The notes under the pieces were generated by a model. It saw only the letters and a list, made by a program, of their open reading frames with translations. It searched no databases and had not been told where the DNA came from. Both the position numbers and the translations under genes were made by a program. 59,166 nucleotides of DNA from Syntrophobacteraceae bacterium. Its GTDB lineage: Bacteria; Desulfobacterota; Syntrophobacteria; Syntrophobacterales; Syntrophobacteraceae. Position 1 is the stretch's first letter. Every line of letters begins with the position of its first letter. The stretch is from contig JAGPLX010000010.1 in NCBI GenBank assembly GCA_018053185.1, forward strand, positions 3,954-63,119, in the 5' to 3' direction. Of this stretch, positions 34,775-43,309 are shown piece by piece.

Positions 34775-36100
34775 TCAGCGGGAGGCGGAGGAACGGGGCC
34801 GTTTTGATGATGACCGACGGCCTACTACGAACAAAACGACAAGGCCTAAAAAGGAGATCGACGCGAGTATCCCCGTCACGACCTTCCAATCCAAGGTCGG
34901 GACCATGAGGATGCTTTGCCACGCGCTCTTGAACCATCCTGCCCTTTGAATGTCCTCCCGGCTTACCAGCGGGACTCTCCTCATGGGTTGATCCGCCACA
35001 TAGAAAACCAGCTCACCCATCGGTTGATCGGTTTTCACCGGGGCGGTCACCTCCTTGGGAGCTTCAACTTCCCAGCGAAGAGCGGACTTTTGGGCCTGGG
35101 CAATGAGAAATGCCGCGGTACCCTGGGGATAGAGGTCCAGCTGGTCTTTTGTTCCTTTCCAGACCTTGAGCGTCGTGACAGGCTTGTCGTTGGGAAAGGG
35201 TTGGATCAGCACAAATTGGCGGAATCCGTAATTGAGGAGCCTCAAAGCCTCCCGCTCCCGAATACCCGGGGTAGCCGCTCCCATTACGACGGCCAGGAGT
35301 CGTGTGCCGTCCCGTTGGGCGGTGGCGGCGAGATGGTAGCCTGCTGCAGCCACATAGCCGGTCTTGAGACCATCCACCGAGGGATCTTTGAGAAGGAGAT
35401 GATTTCGATTGTACTGGACGATGTTGTTGTACGTGAATTCCTTCATGGAGTGGAAACGCAGGGATTCAGGAAACCGCTGAAGATAGGAGACACACAGGAT
35501 CGCCATGTCCCTGGCTGTCGTCACCTGCCCTTCGACGGGCAAGCCGTGCGGGTTTAAAAACGTGCTCTGGGTCATGCCCAATTGCCGGGCCTTCCGGTTC
35601 ATGGCGTGAACGAATCCCTCGACACTCCCGTAGAGATGCTCGGCTACGGCTACACAGGCATCGTTCCCTGACACGACGGTGATGCCCTTGAGGAGGTCTT
35701 CCAGGGGGACCCTCGTTCCCAGCTCCACGAACATTTTGGATCCGCCCGTCCGCCAGGCGGTTTCACTGATATAGACCTCGTCGGACATCTTCACCAGCCC
35801 TTGGTGGATGGCCTCGAATACCAGGTACAGGGTCAGGACCTTGGTGAAGGATGCGGGCTCGATGACTAAGTCCGGCTCCTGCTCTAAAAGAGTGGTTCCT
35901 GTGGATACCTCCACCAGGACGGCCGACCGGCTGTTGATCTGGCCGGCGGCGGGATCTCCCACGGGTGCCTTTCTTGCCTGAACCGTACCGGGGGGCTTTT
36001 TGGATTGTGTGCGTGGCGAGGCCGTGCCTTGCGCCGGCACCATCAAGGTCGTGAAGGACAAAACAGTCAAAAAGGCAATGACAAGACGCTTCTGCACCAT
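34775..36100 (-). CDS. dacA: D-alanyl-D-alanine carboxypeptidase (PBP5/DacA type)
   Basis: A 441-residue low-molecular-mass penicillin-binding protein that trims the terminal D-Ala of peptidoglycan stem peptides. It has a signal peptide (about 1-27), the three active-site motifs SxxK (PASFTKVLT), SxN (VSGNDAC) and KTG (GLKTGYVAAAG), a PBP5-type beta-rich C-terminal domain, and a final hydrophobic helix with a basic tail (about residues 407-441) instead of the amphipathic anchor of E. coli PBP5. AAAGG lies 7 nt before the ATG. It starts 52 bp after the diguanylate cyclase stop and may share its transcript. Confidence 0.92.
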   Translation of the reverse strand: MVQKRLVIAFLTVLSFTTLMVPAQGTASPRTQSKKPPGTVQARKAPVGDPAAGQINSRSAVLVEVSTGTTLLEQEPDLVIEPASFTKVLTLYLVFEAIHQGLVKMSDEVYISETAWRTGGSKMFVELGTRVPLEDLLKGITVVSGNDACVAVAEHLYGSVEGFVHAMNRKARQLGMTQSTFLNPHGLPVEGQVTTARDMAILCVSYLQRFPESLRFHSMKEFTYNNIVQYNRNHLLLKDPSVDGLKTGYVAAAGYHLAATAQRDGTRLLAVVMGAATPGIREREALRLLNYGFRQFVLIQPFPNDKPVTTLKVWKGTKDQLDLYPQGTAAFLIAQAQKSALRWEVEAPKEVTAPVKTDQPMGELVFYVADQPMRRVPLVSREDIQRAGWFKSAWQSILMVPTLDWKVVTGILASISFLGLVVLFVVGRRSSSKRPRSSASR

Positions 36101-36152
36101 GATAAACCTTTCGAAACCCTGGGGGTGAACGTTATCGAGAAGAGTGCCCCGT

Positions 36153-37802
36153 TCACAGGGCTCTTACACAATTTCTGCCGGAACTTTTGGCTTCATAGAC
36201 AGCTTTGTCCGCCCGGTTGAAAATAGCCTCTTCCGTGTGGTCCGTGGGAGCCGCTTGAGTCACCCCGATGCTGATGGTGATTCGGATTTCTACCCCCTGG
36301 TACAGGAATCGAGTATTTTCCACCATCCTGCAGAGCCTCTCCGCCATAGCGCATGCCCCATCCCGATCTATTCCCGGAAGCAGGATGACGAATTCCTCTC
36401 CGCCGTATCTGGCCAGGAAGTCCGTGTCGCGGAGCGTGGGGCGGATTCGCTTGATGATCTCCTTGAGACACCTGTCCCCGGCTCGATGCCCGTATTCATC
36501 GTTCACCCGTTTGAAATGGTCGATGTCGAACAACAGCAAGGAAAACACCTGCTGATAGCGGTGATACCGATACAGTTCATCCCTCAGACGCTGCTTGTAG
36601 GCCCGATGGTTGTGCGCCCCCGTGAGAGGATCCAAGAGGGTTTCGTGTTCCAGAGATCTTGTTTTCTCTCGAATCTGCTCGATCTCCGCCTTCATTGCCT
36701 GGAGCTGCTGGTTCAGCCCGTCCATTTCTCTTTTGGCATTTTCCATGCGGATTTCGTCGTCTCTCTGCTTGTTATCTATGGCGGTTCGAATGCCGGCCAG
36801 CTTGTTGATCACGACCTCCCGGAATTCCGACAGGGACTTGCTGAGTTGTGCCGAGGTCTGTATTTCGGCCATGTGGGTCTCGAGGACTCGATCAAAGCTG
36901 CGGTTGGCCTGATGGGTTTCGGATGTATGGGAATATGAACAGAGGAAACGCCCCTCCATTTCCAGCAGGGAGCCTCCGATCTCCTGGATGAAGGCCGCAG
37001 TTTGCTTCCGTTCTTCCCGCAAAAGCACCGTGTAGGTGCGGATCAGGGCGATCAGGTCCTCGTGGAGGGCCACCAGGTGATCAAAGCTCTCGGCTTGATT
37101 CACTTTTTTCTGGATTTCCGACCGTTGCCGCACATAGGATTCTCCCAGATCTTCGTGGAGCAGAGACAGGATGTTCAGAAACTGGGTCTGCATGTCTTTG
37201 AAGTAGACTTCTTTGGAAATTTCGGAGGATTTTGCCTGGATGTCCCGGCGTTTCATCCATTTGCCCCAAAGACCTCCTGATCCGTCTCCTTGCCGAGCTT
37301 CCTCCGAAGATTGCGATTCCTGAATCACCACCTGTTTGAGTTCTCCCAACGCCTTTTCCAGATCATCAAGATGAGTTTCTGTGATCAACAAGTTTTTGAA
37401 CTCGTCCAGCGTCCTGTTCAGCAGAGGATTCCCCCCCGGACGAACCAGTCCGATGAGAGCTGTGGCGCATCGCCTGGTAAAATCGGCAGACCTGCTCAGC
37501 TGTTGCTCGAGGTCGGCAACCTGCTGCAACGCCTGGTCTCTTTGCTTCTGGAGGAGGTTGCTTCGCGCGCGAATGTCCCTGAGATCCGCCGGTTCAGCCT
37601 GTGCCCCCTCCGGTTTGGACAAAGGTCCTGCAGAAGCCGGGGGAGCAATCATGTCTGCCAGTTCCACACGTTCGACAAGAGCCTTTTGCAGAGATTGGGT
37701 CGTGAGGGGTTGACGATCAGCAGAGAGTTTTTTCAAAGTTTCGAGGATCTGCTCAGAAAGCCGTTCGAAAACTTCAAGCCGTTTATTTTGGGATCCAGAC
37801 AC
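36153..37802 (-). CDS. GGDEF diguanylate cyclase
   Basis: The C-terminal 170 residues form a complete GGDEF domain with the active GGEEF signature (ARYGGEEFVILLPG). An RxxD inhibitory site (RDTD) lies just before it, so it should make c-di-GMP and be product-inhibited. The N-terminal about 380 residues are soluble, helical and partly coiled-coil (around the DNKQRDDEIRMENAKREMDG region), without membrane helices or a known sensor domain. GTG 37802 is proposed because the longer frame overlaps the upstream Cys-rich gene and that part is not protein-like. The ribosome site is weak, so the start is approximate. Confidence 0.85.
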   Translation of the reverse strand: MSGSQNKRLEVFERLSEQILETLKKLSADRQPLTTQSLQKALVERVELADMIAPPASAGPLSKPEGAQAEPADLRDIRARSNLLQKQRDQALQQVADLEQQLSRSADFTRRCATALIGLVRPGGNPLLNRTLDEFKNLLITETHLDDLEKALGELKQVVIQESQSSEEARQGDGSGGLWGKWMKRRDIQAKSSEISKEVYFKDMQTQFLNILSLLHEDLGESYVRQRSEIQKKVNQAESFDHLVALHEDLIALIRTYTVLLREERKQTAAFIQEIGGSLLEMEGRFLCSYSHTSETHQANRSFDRVLETHMAEIQTSAQLSKSLSEFREVVINKLAGIRTAIDNKQRDDEIRMENAKREMDGLNQQLQAMKAEIEQIREKTRSLEHETLLDPLTGAHNHRAYKQRLRDELYRYHRYQQVFSLLLFDIDHFKRVNDEYGHRAGDRCLKEIIKRIRPTLRDTDFLARYGGEEFVILLPGIDRDGACAMAERLCRMVENTRFLYQGVEIRITISIGVTQAAPTDHTEEAIFNRADKAVYEAKSSGRNCVRAL

Positions 37803-37827
37803 AACTTCAGCCCTTTTCCTTCCGGTT

Positions 37828-38025
37828 CTATCTTCGGGGGGGACTCTTGGGATTCTTGCCCGTGCCCGGCTCTTTTGGTTGATAGAGTTGGCATTCCAGG
37901 CCGGAGGATTTATGGACGACCACGCAGGGGTGCCGGCTGCAACGGATTCCCCAGGCTTTGCAGGCATAGGGATATCCCTTGACCCATGTGACGGCGAAAA
38001 ATCTACACTGGAAGCAGCGAACCAT
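37828..38025 (-). CDS. Small Cys-rich protein of the UDG-labelled family
   Basis: A 65-residue protein with the pattern MVRCFQCRFFAVTW, PYACKAWG, and HKSSGLECQLYQP. It resembles a conserved Cys-rich family of deltaproteobacteria, often carrying a doubtful uracil-DNA-glycosylase label. The four framework cysteines (CxxC, then C in PYAC and in GLEC) could bind zinc or a cluster. The last 15 residues are basic and proline-rich. It sits 25 bp before the diguanylate cyclase gene on the same strand. Molecular function is not known to me. Confidence 0.65.
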   Translation of the reverse strand: MVRCFQCRFFAVTWVKGYPYACKAWGIRCSRHPCVVVHKSSGLECQLYQPKEPGTGKNPKSPPRR

Positions 38026-38354
38026 TTTGCGGAATCGTGGCTCTCTCAGGATTTCCGATCATCTTGCATCAGGTCTTGAAGTCTATCACCATGGAAAGGG
38101 GACCACAAGAGAAACCTCCCCACCTGGGGTGCCTGAACCGTTCCAGCGAACGGCAGCTCCAAATCGGTACCGAACGAGTGGAGGATAAGGCCTCCAGATA
38201 TTGAAAAGGGAAAAGAAAACCGATATTAGGCTGCGGGAGAAAGAAAAGTCTCCAGTTGGGGACTTCAGGTTGACACGCGGACTGGAAAACAGTAGTTTCT
38301 GCCTGAAACGAGTGGAGATGAATGTCGCGGAAATGAGCGCTGGAGAGGTAGTCT

Positions 38355-38657
38355 ATGTTTATTGTGGCGAATCTACTGTTTGCTTTGGCCAAAATTCTTG
38401 GGCTTGCCTTGAATATTTACATGTGGATCGTGATTGCCCGCGCGATTCTCTCCTGGGTGAACCCGGATCCCTACAACCCCATCGTCCGCTTCTTGTATAA
38501 CGCAACGGAACCGGTTCTGTATGCTATTCGAAGGCGAATGCCCCTCGCTTTTGGAGGCATCGATTTTTCTCCCGTGGTGCTCATCCTGGGGCTGATTTTT
38601 CTGGACTATTTCCTGGTAGCGTCCTTGGGAGGCCTTGCCGTTCGCCTGAGCATGTAA
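38355..38657 (+). CDS. YggT-family membrane protein
   Basis: A 100-residue protein with two to three hydrophobic helices and YggT hallmarks: YMWIVIARAILSWVNPDPYNPIVRFLYNATEPVL, then a polar stretch and FSPVVLILGLIFLDYFL. YggT proteins sit near cell-division genes in many bacteria and have been tied to osmotic stress or chloroplast-type fission functions, without a settled mechanism. It is followed 20 bp later by a DivIVA-type gene, an arrangement that suggests a role at the septum or poles. Confidence 0.9.
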   Translation: MFIVANLLFALAKILGLALNIYMWIVIARAILSWVNPDPYNPIVRFLYNATEPVLYAIRRRMPLAFGGIDFSPVVLILGLIFLDYFLVASLGGLAVRLSM

Positions 38658-38677
38658 TCCATAGAGGGTGACAAAGT

Positions 38678-39172
38678 ATGGAATGGACTTCTGCGGATAT
38701 AGAACACAAGGAATTTCGCACTTGTTGGAAAGGGCTGGATCCCCGAGAGGTGCGTCGATTCCTGGATGAGATCGCTGGAGAGATTCAGCGTCTCCTGGGG
38801 GAGAATTCCAGCTTGAAAAAAGATGTCCAACGCCTGGAAAAGGAGCTGGGAGAGCACAAAGACCGGGAGAAGACCATCCGCAATGTCTTGCTGAACGCCC
38901 ACAAGACGGCGGAACAGATGAAAGCGAACGCCGAGAAAGAAATTAAGGTCCTGGTGGCTGAAGCGGAATTGAAGGCCGAGAAGATTCTCCAGGAAGCACA
39001 CCAACGATTGGCTCAAATTCATGAGGATATTGCAGAGTTGCGGCGGCAGCGGGTCATGCTGGAGACCAAGCTGCGTTCGACCCTTGAAACCTATGCGCGG
39101 CTTCTGGACATGCAAAAAGAGGAGGAGAAGGACGAGGACCCGGTAAGCAAGGTCAAGGTCCTGAACCGTTGA
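38678..39172 (+). CDS. DivIVA-domain coiled-coil protein
   Basis: The 164-residue protein begins with a DivIVA-like N-terminus (TSADIEHKEFRTCWKGLDPREVRRFLDEIAGE) and continues as an almost unbroken coiled coil to residue about 150. The protein should form oligomers at curved membrane or division sites. The short linker and charged C-terminus fit the small gram-negative members of the family. A GGGTGAC sequence precedes the ATG. It is the middle gene of a yggT - divIVA - Trm112-like group. Confidence 0.88.
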   Translation: MEWTSADIEHKEFRTCWKGLDPREVRRFLDEIAGEIQRLLGENSSLKKDVQRLEKELGEHKDREKTIRNVLLNAHKTAEQMKANAEKEIKVLVAEAELKAEKILQEAHQRLAQIHEDIAELRRQRVMLETKLRSTLETYARLLDMQKEEEKDEDPVSKVKVLNR

Positions 39173-39199
39173 AGCCATACCATATAGATGGGGAAATGA

Positions 39200-39373
39200 A
39201 TGACGATCCACAAGGATTTGCTCGACATCCTCGCCTGTCCCCAATGCAAGGGGTCTATCCTTCTCAATGAGAGCGGCGATGGGTTGATCTGCCGTCAATG
39301 CAAGCTGCTCTACGAGATTCGGGACGGCATTCCAATCATGCTCATTGAAGAGGCCAGGACTCTGGAATCTTAG
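39200..39373 (+). CDS. Trm112-family zinc-binding protein (YcaR-like)
   Basis: A 57-residue protein: KDLLDILACPQCKGSILL, then CRQCKLLYEIRDGIPIML. The two CxxC pairs form a zinc ribbon, and the ending YxIRDGIPIML is typical of the bacterial UPF0434/YcaR branch of Trm112. Trm112 proteins stabilise methyltransferases in archaea and eukaryotes. The bacterial role is less clear. GGGGA lies 6 nt before ATG 39200. It closes the yggT-divIVA group. Confidence 0.9.
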   Translation: MTIHKDLLDILACPQCKGSILLNESGDGLICRQCKLLYEIRDGIPIMLIEEARTLES

Positions 39374-39764
39374 TGCCCTGTCGGCATGATCCCGGCGGAT
39401 AAACGGAAGGTTCCGGGTGTGGGGCCCGGAGCGCAGCGAAGCCACCCGCCTGGAGTCGGCAAAATACCGTTAGGGCGACCAGGGAGCATCCGTTCGAGGT
39501 GCAACGGAGGGTTTCCGAAGGGGGAGCCGGGGATCCCCTGGATTCCTCACTCCGTTTCGCTCCATACTCCGTACGAAATGCCCGTGGATTTTGCCGAGGG
39601 CATTTAAAGAATGTCTCGAGAGGGAAAGAGGACGAAGGCAGAGAACCGTGGGCAGGGATCGGGGATAGGGGTCCCGATCGGTGCCCGCGCAATTCGGATG
39701 GTCTGCTTCCCTGCCTCGGATGAGGCAGCCGATGAGATGGAAGGACCCGTGTGACTGGGAAACC
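39374..39764. other. Structured intergenic region, no gene
   Basis: Two hairpins stand out. One (39576-39605) has the 8-bp stem AAATGCCC/GGGCATTT with a 14-nt loop, ending in TTTAAAG, so it may terminate the upstream operon. The other (39657-39679) has stem GATCGGG/CCCGATC and a 9-nt loop. A perfect GGGGATCCCC palindrome lies near 39529. Short open frames here lack ribosome sites. Confidence 0.4.
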
Positions 39765-40322
39765 ATGAGCATTCCTCGAGAACCACCTCCGGCCAAGCTG
39801 GTGACGGGGCTGCTTTTCCGGGACCTCCAGATTCAGCGTGAAGCGCTGTTCGAGCTGGAGTCCCTGTTCGGTCCCATCGACTTTTTGTCACCTGCCGAAC
39901 CCTTTTCCTACACATCCTACTATGACCGCGAAATGGGGGAAGGCGTCCTACGCCAGGTGGCCGGCTTCCTGGATCTCGTATCCCAGGGGGCTCTGCCGCC
40001 CATCAAGCACCGGACAAACCAGTTGGAGATCCGGCTTTCCGCGGAGGGCAGGCGTAGGATCAATATCGATCCGGGTCTATTGAGTGATGAGCGGATGGTT
40101 CTGGCGACGGGCAAGAATTACACTCATCGCATCTACCTTCGGGAGGGGATCTACGCGGATCTCACCCTCATTTATCAAAAAGGCGGGTTTCAGGTTCTAC
40201 CATGGACGTATCCCGACTATAGAAGAGGGGAGCTTCTTCATTATCTGGGGGTTCTTCGCCGAAAGCTGATTTTCCAGCGAAGGAAGAGGCTTCCGGGGAT
40301 GTGCCGGGGAGGGGAATTTTGA
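39765..40322 (+). CDS. DUF4416 family protein
   Basis: A 185-residue soluble protein of DUF4416, frequent in deltaproteobacteria. Conserved parts are KLVTGLLF, the FGPIDFLSPAEPFSYTSYYDREMG segment, TNQLEIRL, RRINIDPGLLSDERMVLATGKNYTHRIYL and the ending TYPDYRRGELLHYL. No catalytic motif is known to me. The stop overlaps the TTG start of yicC (TTGA), so the two are translationally coupled, which hints at a role in RNA turnover or cell envelope stress. That is inference. The ribosome site (GGGA) before ATG 39765 is modest. Confidence 0.82.
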   Translation: MSIPREPPPAKLVTGLLFRDLQIQREALFELESLFGPIDFLSPAEPFSYTSYYDREMGEGVLRQVAGFLDLVSQGALPPIKHRTNQLEIRLSAEGRRRINIDPGLLSDERMVLATGKNYTHRIYLREGIYADLTLIYQKGGFQVLPWTYPDYRRGELLHYLGVLRRKLIFQRRKRLPGMCRGGEF

Positions 40323-41203
40323 TTTCCAGCATGACCGCTTTCGGGCGAATGCAACGGGAGGACAGCGGCTATTTGGTGGCCATCGAGATACGGACGCTGA
40401 ACAGTCGTTCCCTGGACATGGTTTTGCGTTTGTCCAAGCCCTACCAGGAATTCGAGGAAGATCTTCGCAAACGGGTGACGGAGTCCTTTCGCCGTGGACG
40501 GGTGGAAGTGGCGGTCCAGATCGAGCCCACCTCCCCCGAGAAGAAGGCCCCCCGATTGAGTCCTCAGCTGGCGCTTTATTACTGGAACCAACTCCATGAA
40601 CTCCAATCGGTGCTGCCCGGGGCGGATCGACCGACATTAAGGGACCTTCTCCAGATTCCTCACCTGTACGAAACCATGGAGACCGGCTGCGACCCGGTGG
40701 TTGTGAAGACGCTCCTCCAGGATGTGATGAGCGAGGCTCTTTCCCAGGTTCAACTCATGCGGTCCCGGGAAGGGGAGGCCTTGGGGCGGGACTGCCTGGA
40801 ACGCCTCGGAAGGATCGAGCAGGAAATCTCGACCATCGAGGAAAGAAAGGACATTGTTCTGCGGGAGTACCAGGAAAGGCTCCTTCGCAGGATGGAGGAG
40901 TTGCTCGGAGCCGCTCCTCTTTCCGACCGGAACCGCGTCCTCCAGGAGGTCGCGTGCATGGCCGAGCGGGCTGACATCAACGAAGAAATCGTGCGCCTCA
41001 AGAGTCATATCCACCAGATGCGGGACATGCTGACGGGAAAAGAGCCTGCCGATGGAAGGCGGTTGGACTTTCTCACCCAGGAACTGCATCGGGAGGTCAA
41101 TACCATCGGGTGCAAAACCGGGGACTTGGCGGCCATCCAGAGCATTGTCCGGATGAAGAGCGAAATCGGTAAACTCCGGGAACAGGTTCAGAATATCGAG
41201 TGA
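40319..41203 (+). CDS. yicC: YicC-family endoribonuclease
   Basis: A 294-residue protein of the YicC/YloC family, whose E. coli member is an RNase acting on the sRNA RyhB. It has the N-terminal SMTAFGR motif, [17 protein letters not shown], and the C-terminal catalytic-region motif [21 protein letters not shown] 40319 is chosen as start because GGGGAGGGG lies just upstream and the product then begins [10 protein letters not shown], like its relatives. ATG 40331 would drop four residues. It overlaps DUF4416 by four bases. Confidence 0.9.
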   Translation: MISSMTAFGRMQREDSGYLVAIEIRTLNSRSLDMVLRLSKPYQEFEEDLRKRVTESFRRGRVEVAVQIEPTSPEKKAPRLSPQLALYYWNQLHELQSVLPGADRPTLRDLLQIPHLYETMETGCDPVVVKTLLQDVMSEALSQVQLMRSREGEALGRDCLERLGRIEQEISTIEERKDIVLREYQERLLRRMEELLGAAPLSDRNRVLQEVACMAERADINEEIVRLKSHIHQMRDMLTGKEPADGRRLDFLTQELHREVNTIGCKTGDLAAIQSIVRMKSEIGKLREQVQNIE

Positions 41204-41241
41204 ACGGGCTGAACCTCGGGGACGGCATGCGCACTCTCGGG

Positions 41242-41263
41242 AGGAGGTTTCAACCCTCCTTTT
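41242..41263 (+). terminator. Possible weak terminator between yicC and remA
   Basis: AGGAGG and CCTCCT pair around a 7-nt loop and are followed by TTTT. The stem is short, so it may only partly separate yicC from remA-gmk in the 230-bp gap. Confidence 0.35.
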
Positions 41264-41433
41264 CCTCCGGATCGCATAGGGGTGAGTACCCGGAGGTGCC
41301 CCGGTTCCGCCGGCCGGAGGTTTCTACGGTTCGCCGAATTTGTGTATCCGGGAGGATTGAAGTTCAAAGAGACTGCCGGTCCTTGAAACCAACTTCCCAA
41401 GGACGCTTCATCAGTTCATCAATGAGGGATTCC

Positions 41434-41706
41434 ATGGAAATAAAGCTGCTCAACATTGGGTTTGGAAACAGCGTGATTGCGAACCGCGTGATCGCCATCG
41501 TTTCTCCGGCATCGGCTCCCATGAAGCGACTGAAAGAAGATGCCAAGCAGGCAAACAAACTGATTGACGCCACCATGGGCAGGCGGACGCGGGCCATCAT
41601 CATCACGGACAGTGATCATGTGATACTTTCCGGGGTTCAGGCGGAAACGATTGCCCAGAGACTTACATCGGATTCCCACCCCAAGGATGCCAACTTGGCC
41701 AAGTGA
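41434..41706 (+). CDS. remA: RemA-family DNA-binding regulator (DUF370)
   Basis: A 90-residue protein. [21 protein letters not shown], then SAPMKRL and the strongly conserved [21 protein letters not shown] are diagnostic of RemA, the small DNA-binding regulator that activates matrix genes in Bacillus subtilis. Deltaproteobacterial homologues lie, as here, between yicC and gmk. GAGGGA is 5 nt before ATG 41434. An ATG four codons upstream is less likely. Targets in this organism are unknown. Confidence 0.9.
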   Translation: MEIKLLNIGFGNSVIANRVIAIVSPASAPMKRLKEDAKQANKLIDATMGRRTRAIIITDSDHVILSGVQAETIAQRLTSDSHPKDANLAK

Positions 41707-41712
41707 GACAAG

Positions 41713-42342
41713 ATGCGACAACACAGCCATGAACCGGCCCGAGGGCTGCTCTTCGTCGTTTCCGCCCCCTCGGGGGTAGGTAAGACCACCCTGATCAAGA
41801 GAGTCCTTCCCCAATGGCCCAATCTGCAATACTCCGTATCCTGTACGACCCGAAAGCCTCGGCCTGGAGAAGTCCCGGGAATCGATTACCATTTTTTGTC
41901 CCGTGAAGATTTTCTGAGGGGCATACAGGAAGGTCGGTTCCTGGAGTGGGCCGAGGTCCATGGGGAGCTCTACGGTACCCACGGTGCTCTCGTTGAGACC
42001 TGGCTGGCGTCCGGAAGGGACGTCCTCCTGGACATCGACGTACAGGGAGCCAGGAAAGTTCTGAGCAGCTACCCCGAGGCCCATACCCTGTTCATCCTCC
42101 CCCCATCCATGGAAGTTCTCAGGGACCGATTGGAGAGGCGCGGAACCGAGCCTCCGGACCGTCTTCTGAGGCGTTTCGAGGCAGCGAAACAGGAGATCCA
42201 GGAGGCTCCATGGTATGAGTTCATCGTCGTGAACGATGATCTGGACCAGGCAGTTCAGGATTTCAGTGCGATCATCCGTGCTTGTAAATGCGGACGGAAT
42301 CCCATGGCCTCCAAGGTAAGGAAATTTGTTCTGGCCTCCTGA
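41713..42342 (+). CDS. gmk: Guanylate kinase
   Basis: The 209-residue enzyme phosphorylates GMP to GDP. Visible motifs are the P-loop SAPSGVGKTT, the GMP-binding SCTTRKPRPGEVPGIDYHFLSR, EWAEVHGELYGT, and DIDVQGARKV. It lies 6 bp after remA and follows the common yicC-remA-gmk order. The rpoZ gene that often comes next is absent. The 199 bp up to rlmB contain no gene. Confidence 0.95.
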   Translation: MRQHSHEPARGLLFVVSAPSGVGKTTLIKRVLPQWPNLQYSVSCTTRKPRPGEVPGIDYHFLSREDFLRGIQEGRFLEWAEVHGELYGTHGALVETWLASGRDVLLDIDVQGARKVLSSYPEAHTLFILPPSMEVLRDRLERRGTEPPDRLLRRFEAAKQEIQEAPWYEFIVVNDDLDQAVQDFSAIIRACKCGRNPMASKVRKFVLAS

Positions 42343-42541
42343 ACCCTCTCCGTCGGCCAAAAGTCCGAACAGGTCTCTTCCTACCGACCGGGAAAGCACG
42401 AGGAGGAGGCTCCAGCTTCCCTGTTCCAACGCTGTAGGACTTTTACAAAGATGGTGACCCGGCGGAGCCGGAAGACCGGAAGATAAAAGGTACTCGGATT
42501 TCGGGCCTTTTTGGGGGAGTCCCTCGGCTGGGAGAAAAAGA

Positions 42542-43309
42542 ATGGCGGAAGAAAGACAAACGCCGCTGCATGGGAAGGGGTTCTGGATTGCAGGGATTCA
42601 TCCCGTGCGGGAGGCCCTGAGAAGCCGGGGGGCCTCCGCCGTTGAACTGCTGGTTGCCCGGCAGGACCCGAGGATCCAAGAATGTCTCGACCTCGCCGAA
42701 TCCCAAGGGATTCCCGTGCTCAGAGTGGACCGACATCAGATCCACCAGAAGACCGGCCATGAGCACCACCAGGGGATTGCCCTCCAGGTGACGTCCTTTC
42801 CCTATGCTTCCTTGGAGACCCTATTGGGAGCAGGCGAAGGGCTGGGAACCCTGTTTCTCATCCTGGACAACATCCAGGATCCCCAAAACCTGGGGGCTCT
42901 GATCCGGAGTGCCGCCTTTTTCGGGGCGGCGGGAGTGATCCTCCCCAGGGACCGGTCCGCCGGGGTCACGACCACAGTGGTCCAGGTGTCCGCCGGGGGG
43001 GCTTCCGTTCTTCCCATCGCCCAGGTGACCAATCTTGCGCGGGCATTGATCCGCATGAAGGAGAGCGGGTTCTGGATTGTGGGATTGGATTCCGCAGGGG
43101 AGAAGAGCCTGTATGAGGTCGACCTGACGGTGCCGGTGGGCCTGGTGGTGGGCAACGAAGAGAAGGGCATCCGACCTCTTGTGAAAAAGCTTTGCGATTT
43201 TTGCGTTCGCATCCCCGGCGCCGCCCGGATCGACTCCCTAAATGCCGCTGCGGCCGGAGCCATCGCCATGGCGGAGTTGGAACGTCAGAGGCGGTTTAAT
43301 CGCCCGTAG
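42542..43309 (+). CDS. rlmB: 23S rRNA (guanosine-2'-O-)-methyltransferase RlmB (TrmH family group 3)
   Basis: A 255-residue SPOUT methyltransferase. The N-terminal substrate-binding domain has GIHPVREALRS and HQGIALQV. The knotted domain has LDNIQDPQNLGALIRSAAFFGAAGVILP (motif 1), GNEEKGIRPLV (motif 2) and SLNAAAAGAIAMAELERQR (motif 3). This layout fits RlmB, which modifies G2251 of 23S rRNA, although close TrmH paralogues cannot be excluded. Its end overlaps the convergent yggS gene by 14 bp. Confidence 0.9.
   Translation: MAEERQTPLHGKGFWIAGIHPVREALRSRGASAVELLVARQDPRIQECLDLAESQGIPVLRVDRHQIHQKTGHEHHQGIALQVTSFPYASLETLLGAGEGLGTLFLILDNIQDPQNLGALIRSAAFFGAAGVILPRDRSAGVTTTVVQVSAGGASVLPIAQVTNLARALIRMKESGFWIVGLDSAGEKSLYEVDLTVPVGLVVGNEEKGIRPLVKKLCDFCVRIPGAARIDSLNAAAAGAIAMAELERQRRFNRP

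Noticed and set aside
34775-36100. Anti-SECIS possibility that the two hairpins at 34407 and 34584 are terminators
   Set aside because: Neither is followed by a T-run. The first lies before the ribosome site of the next gene, and the second lies inside the possible reading frame.
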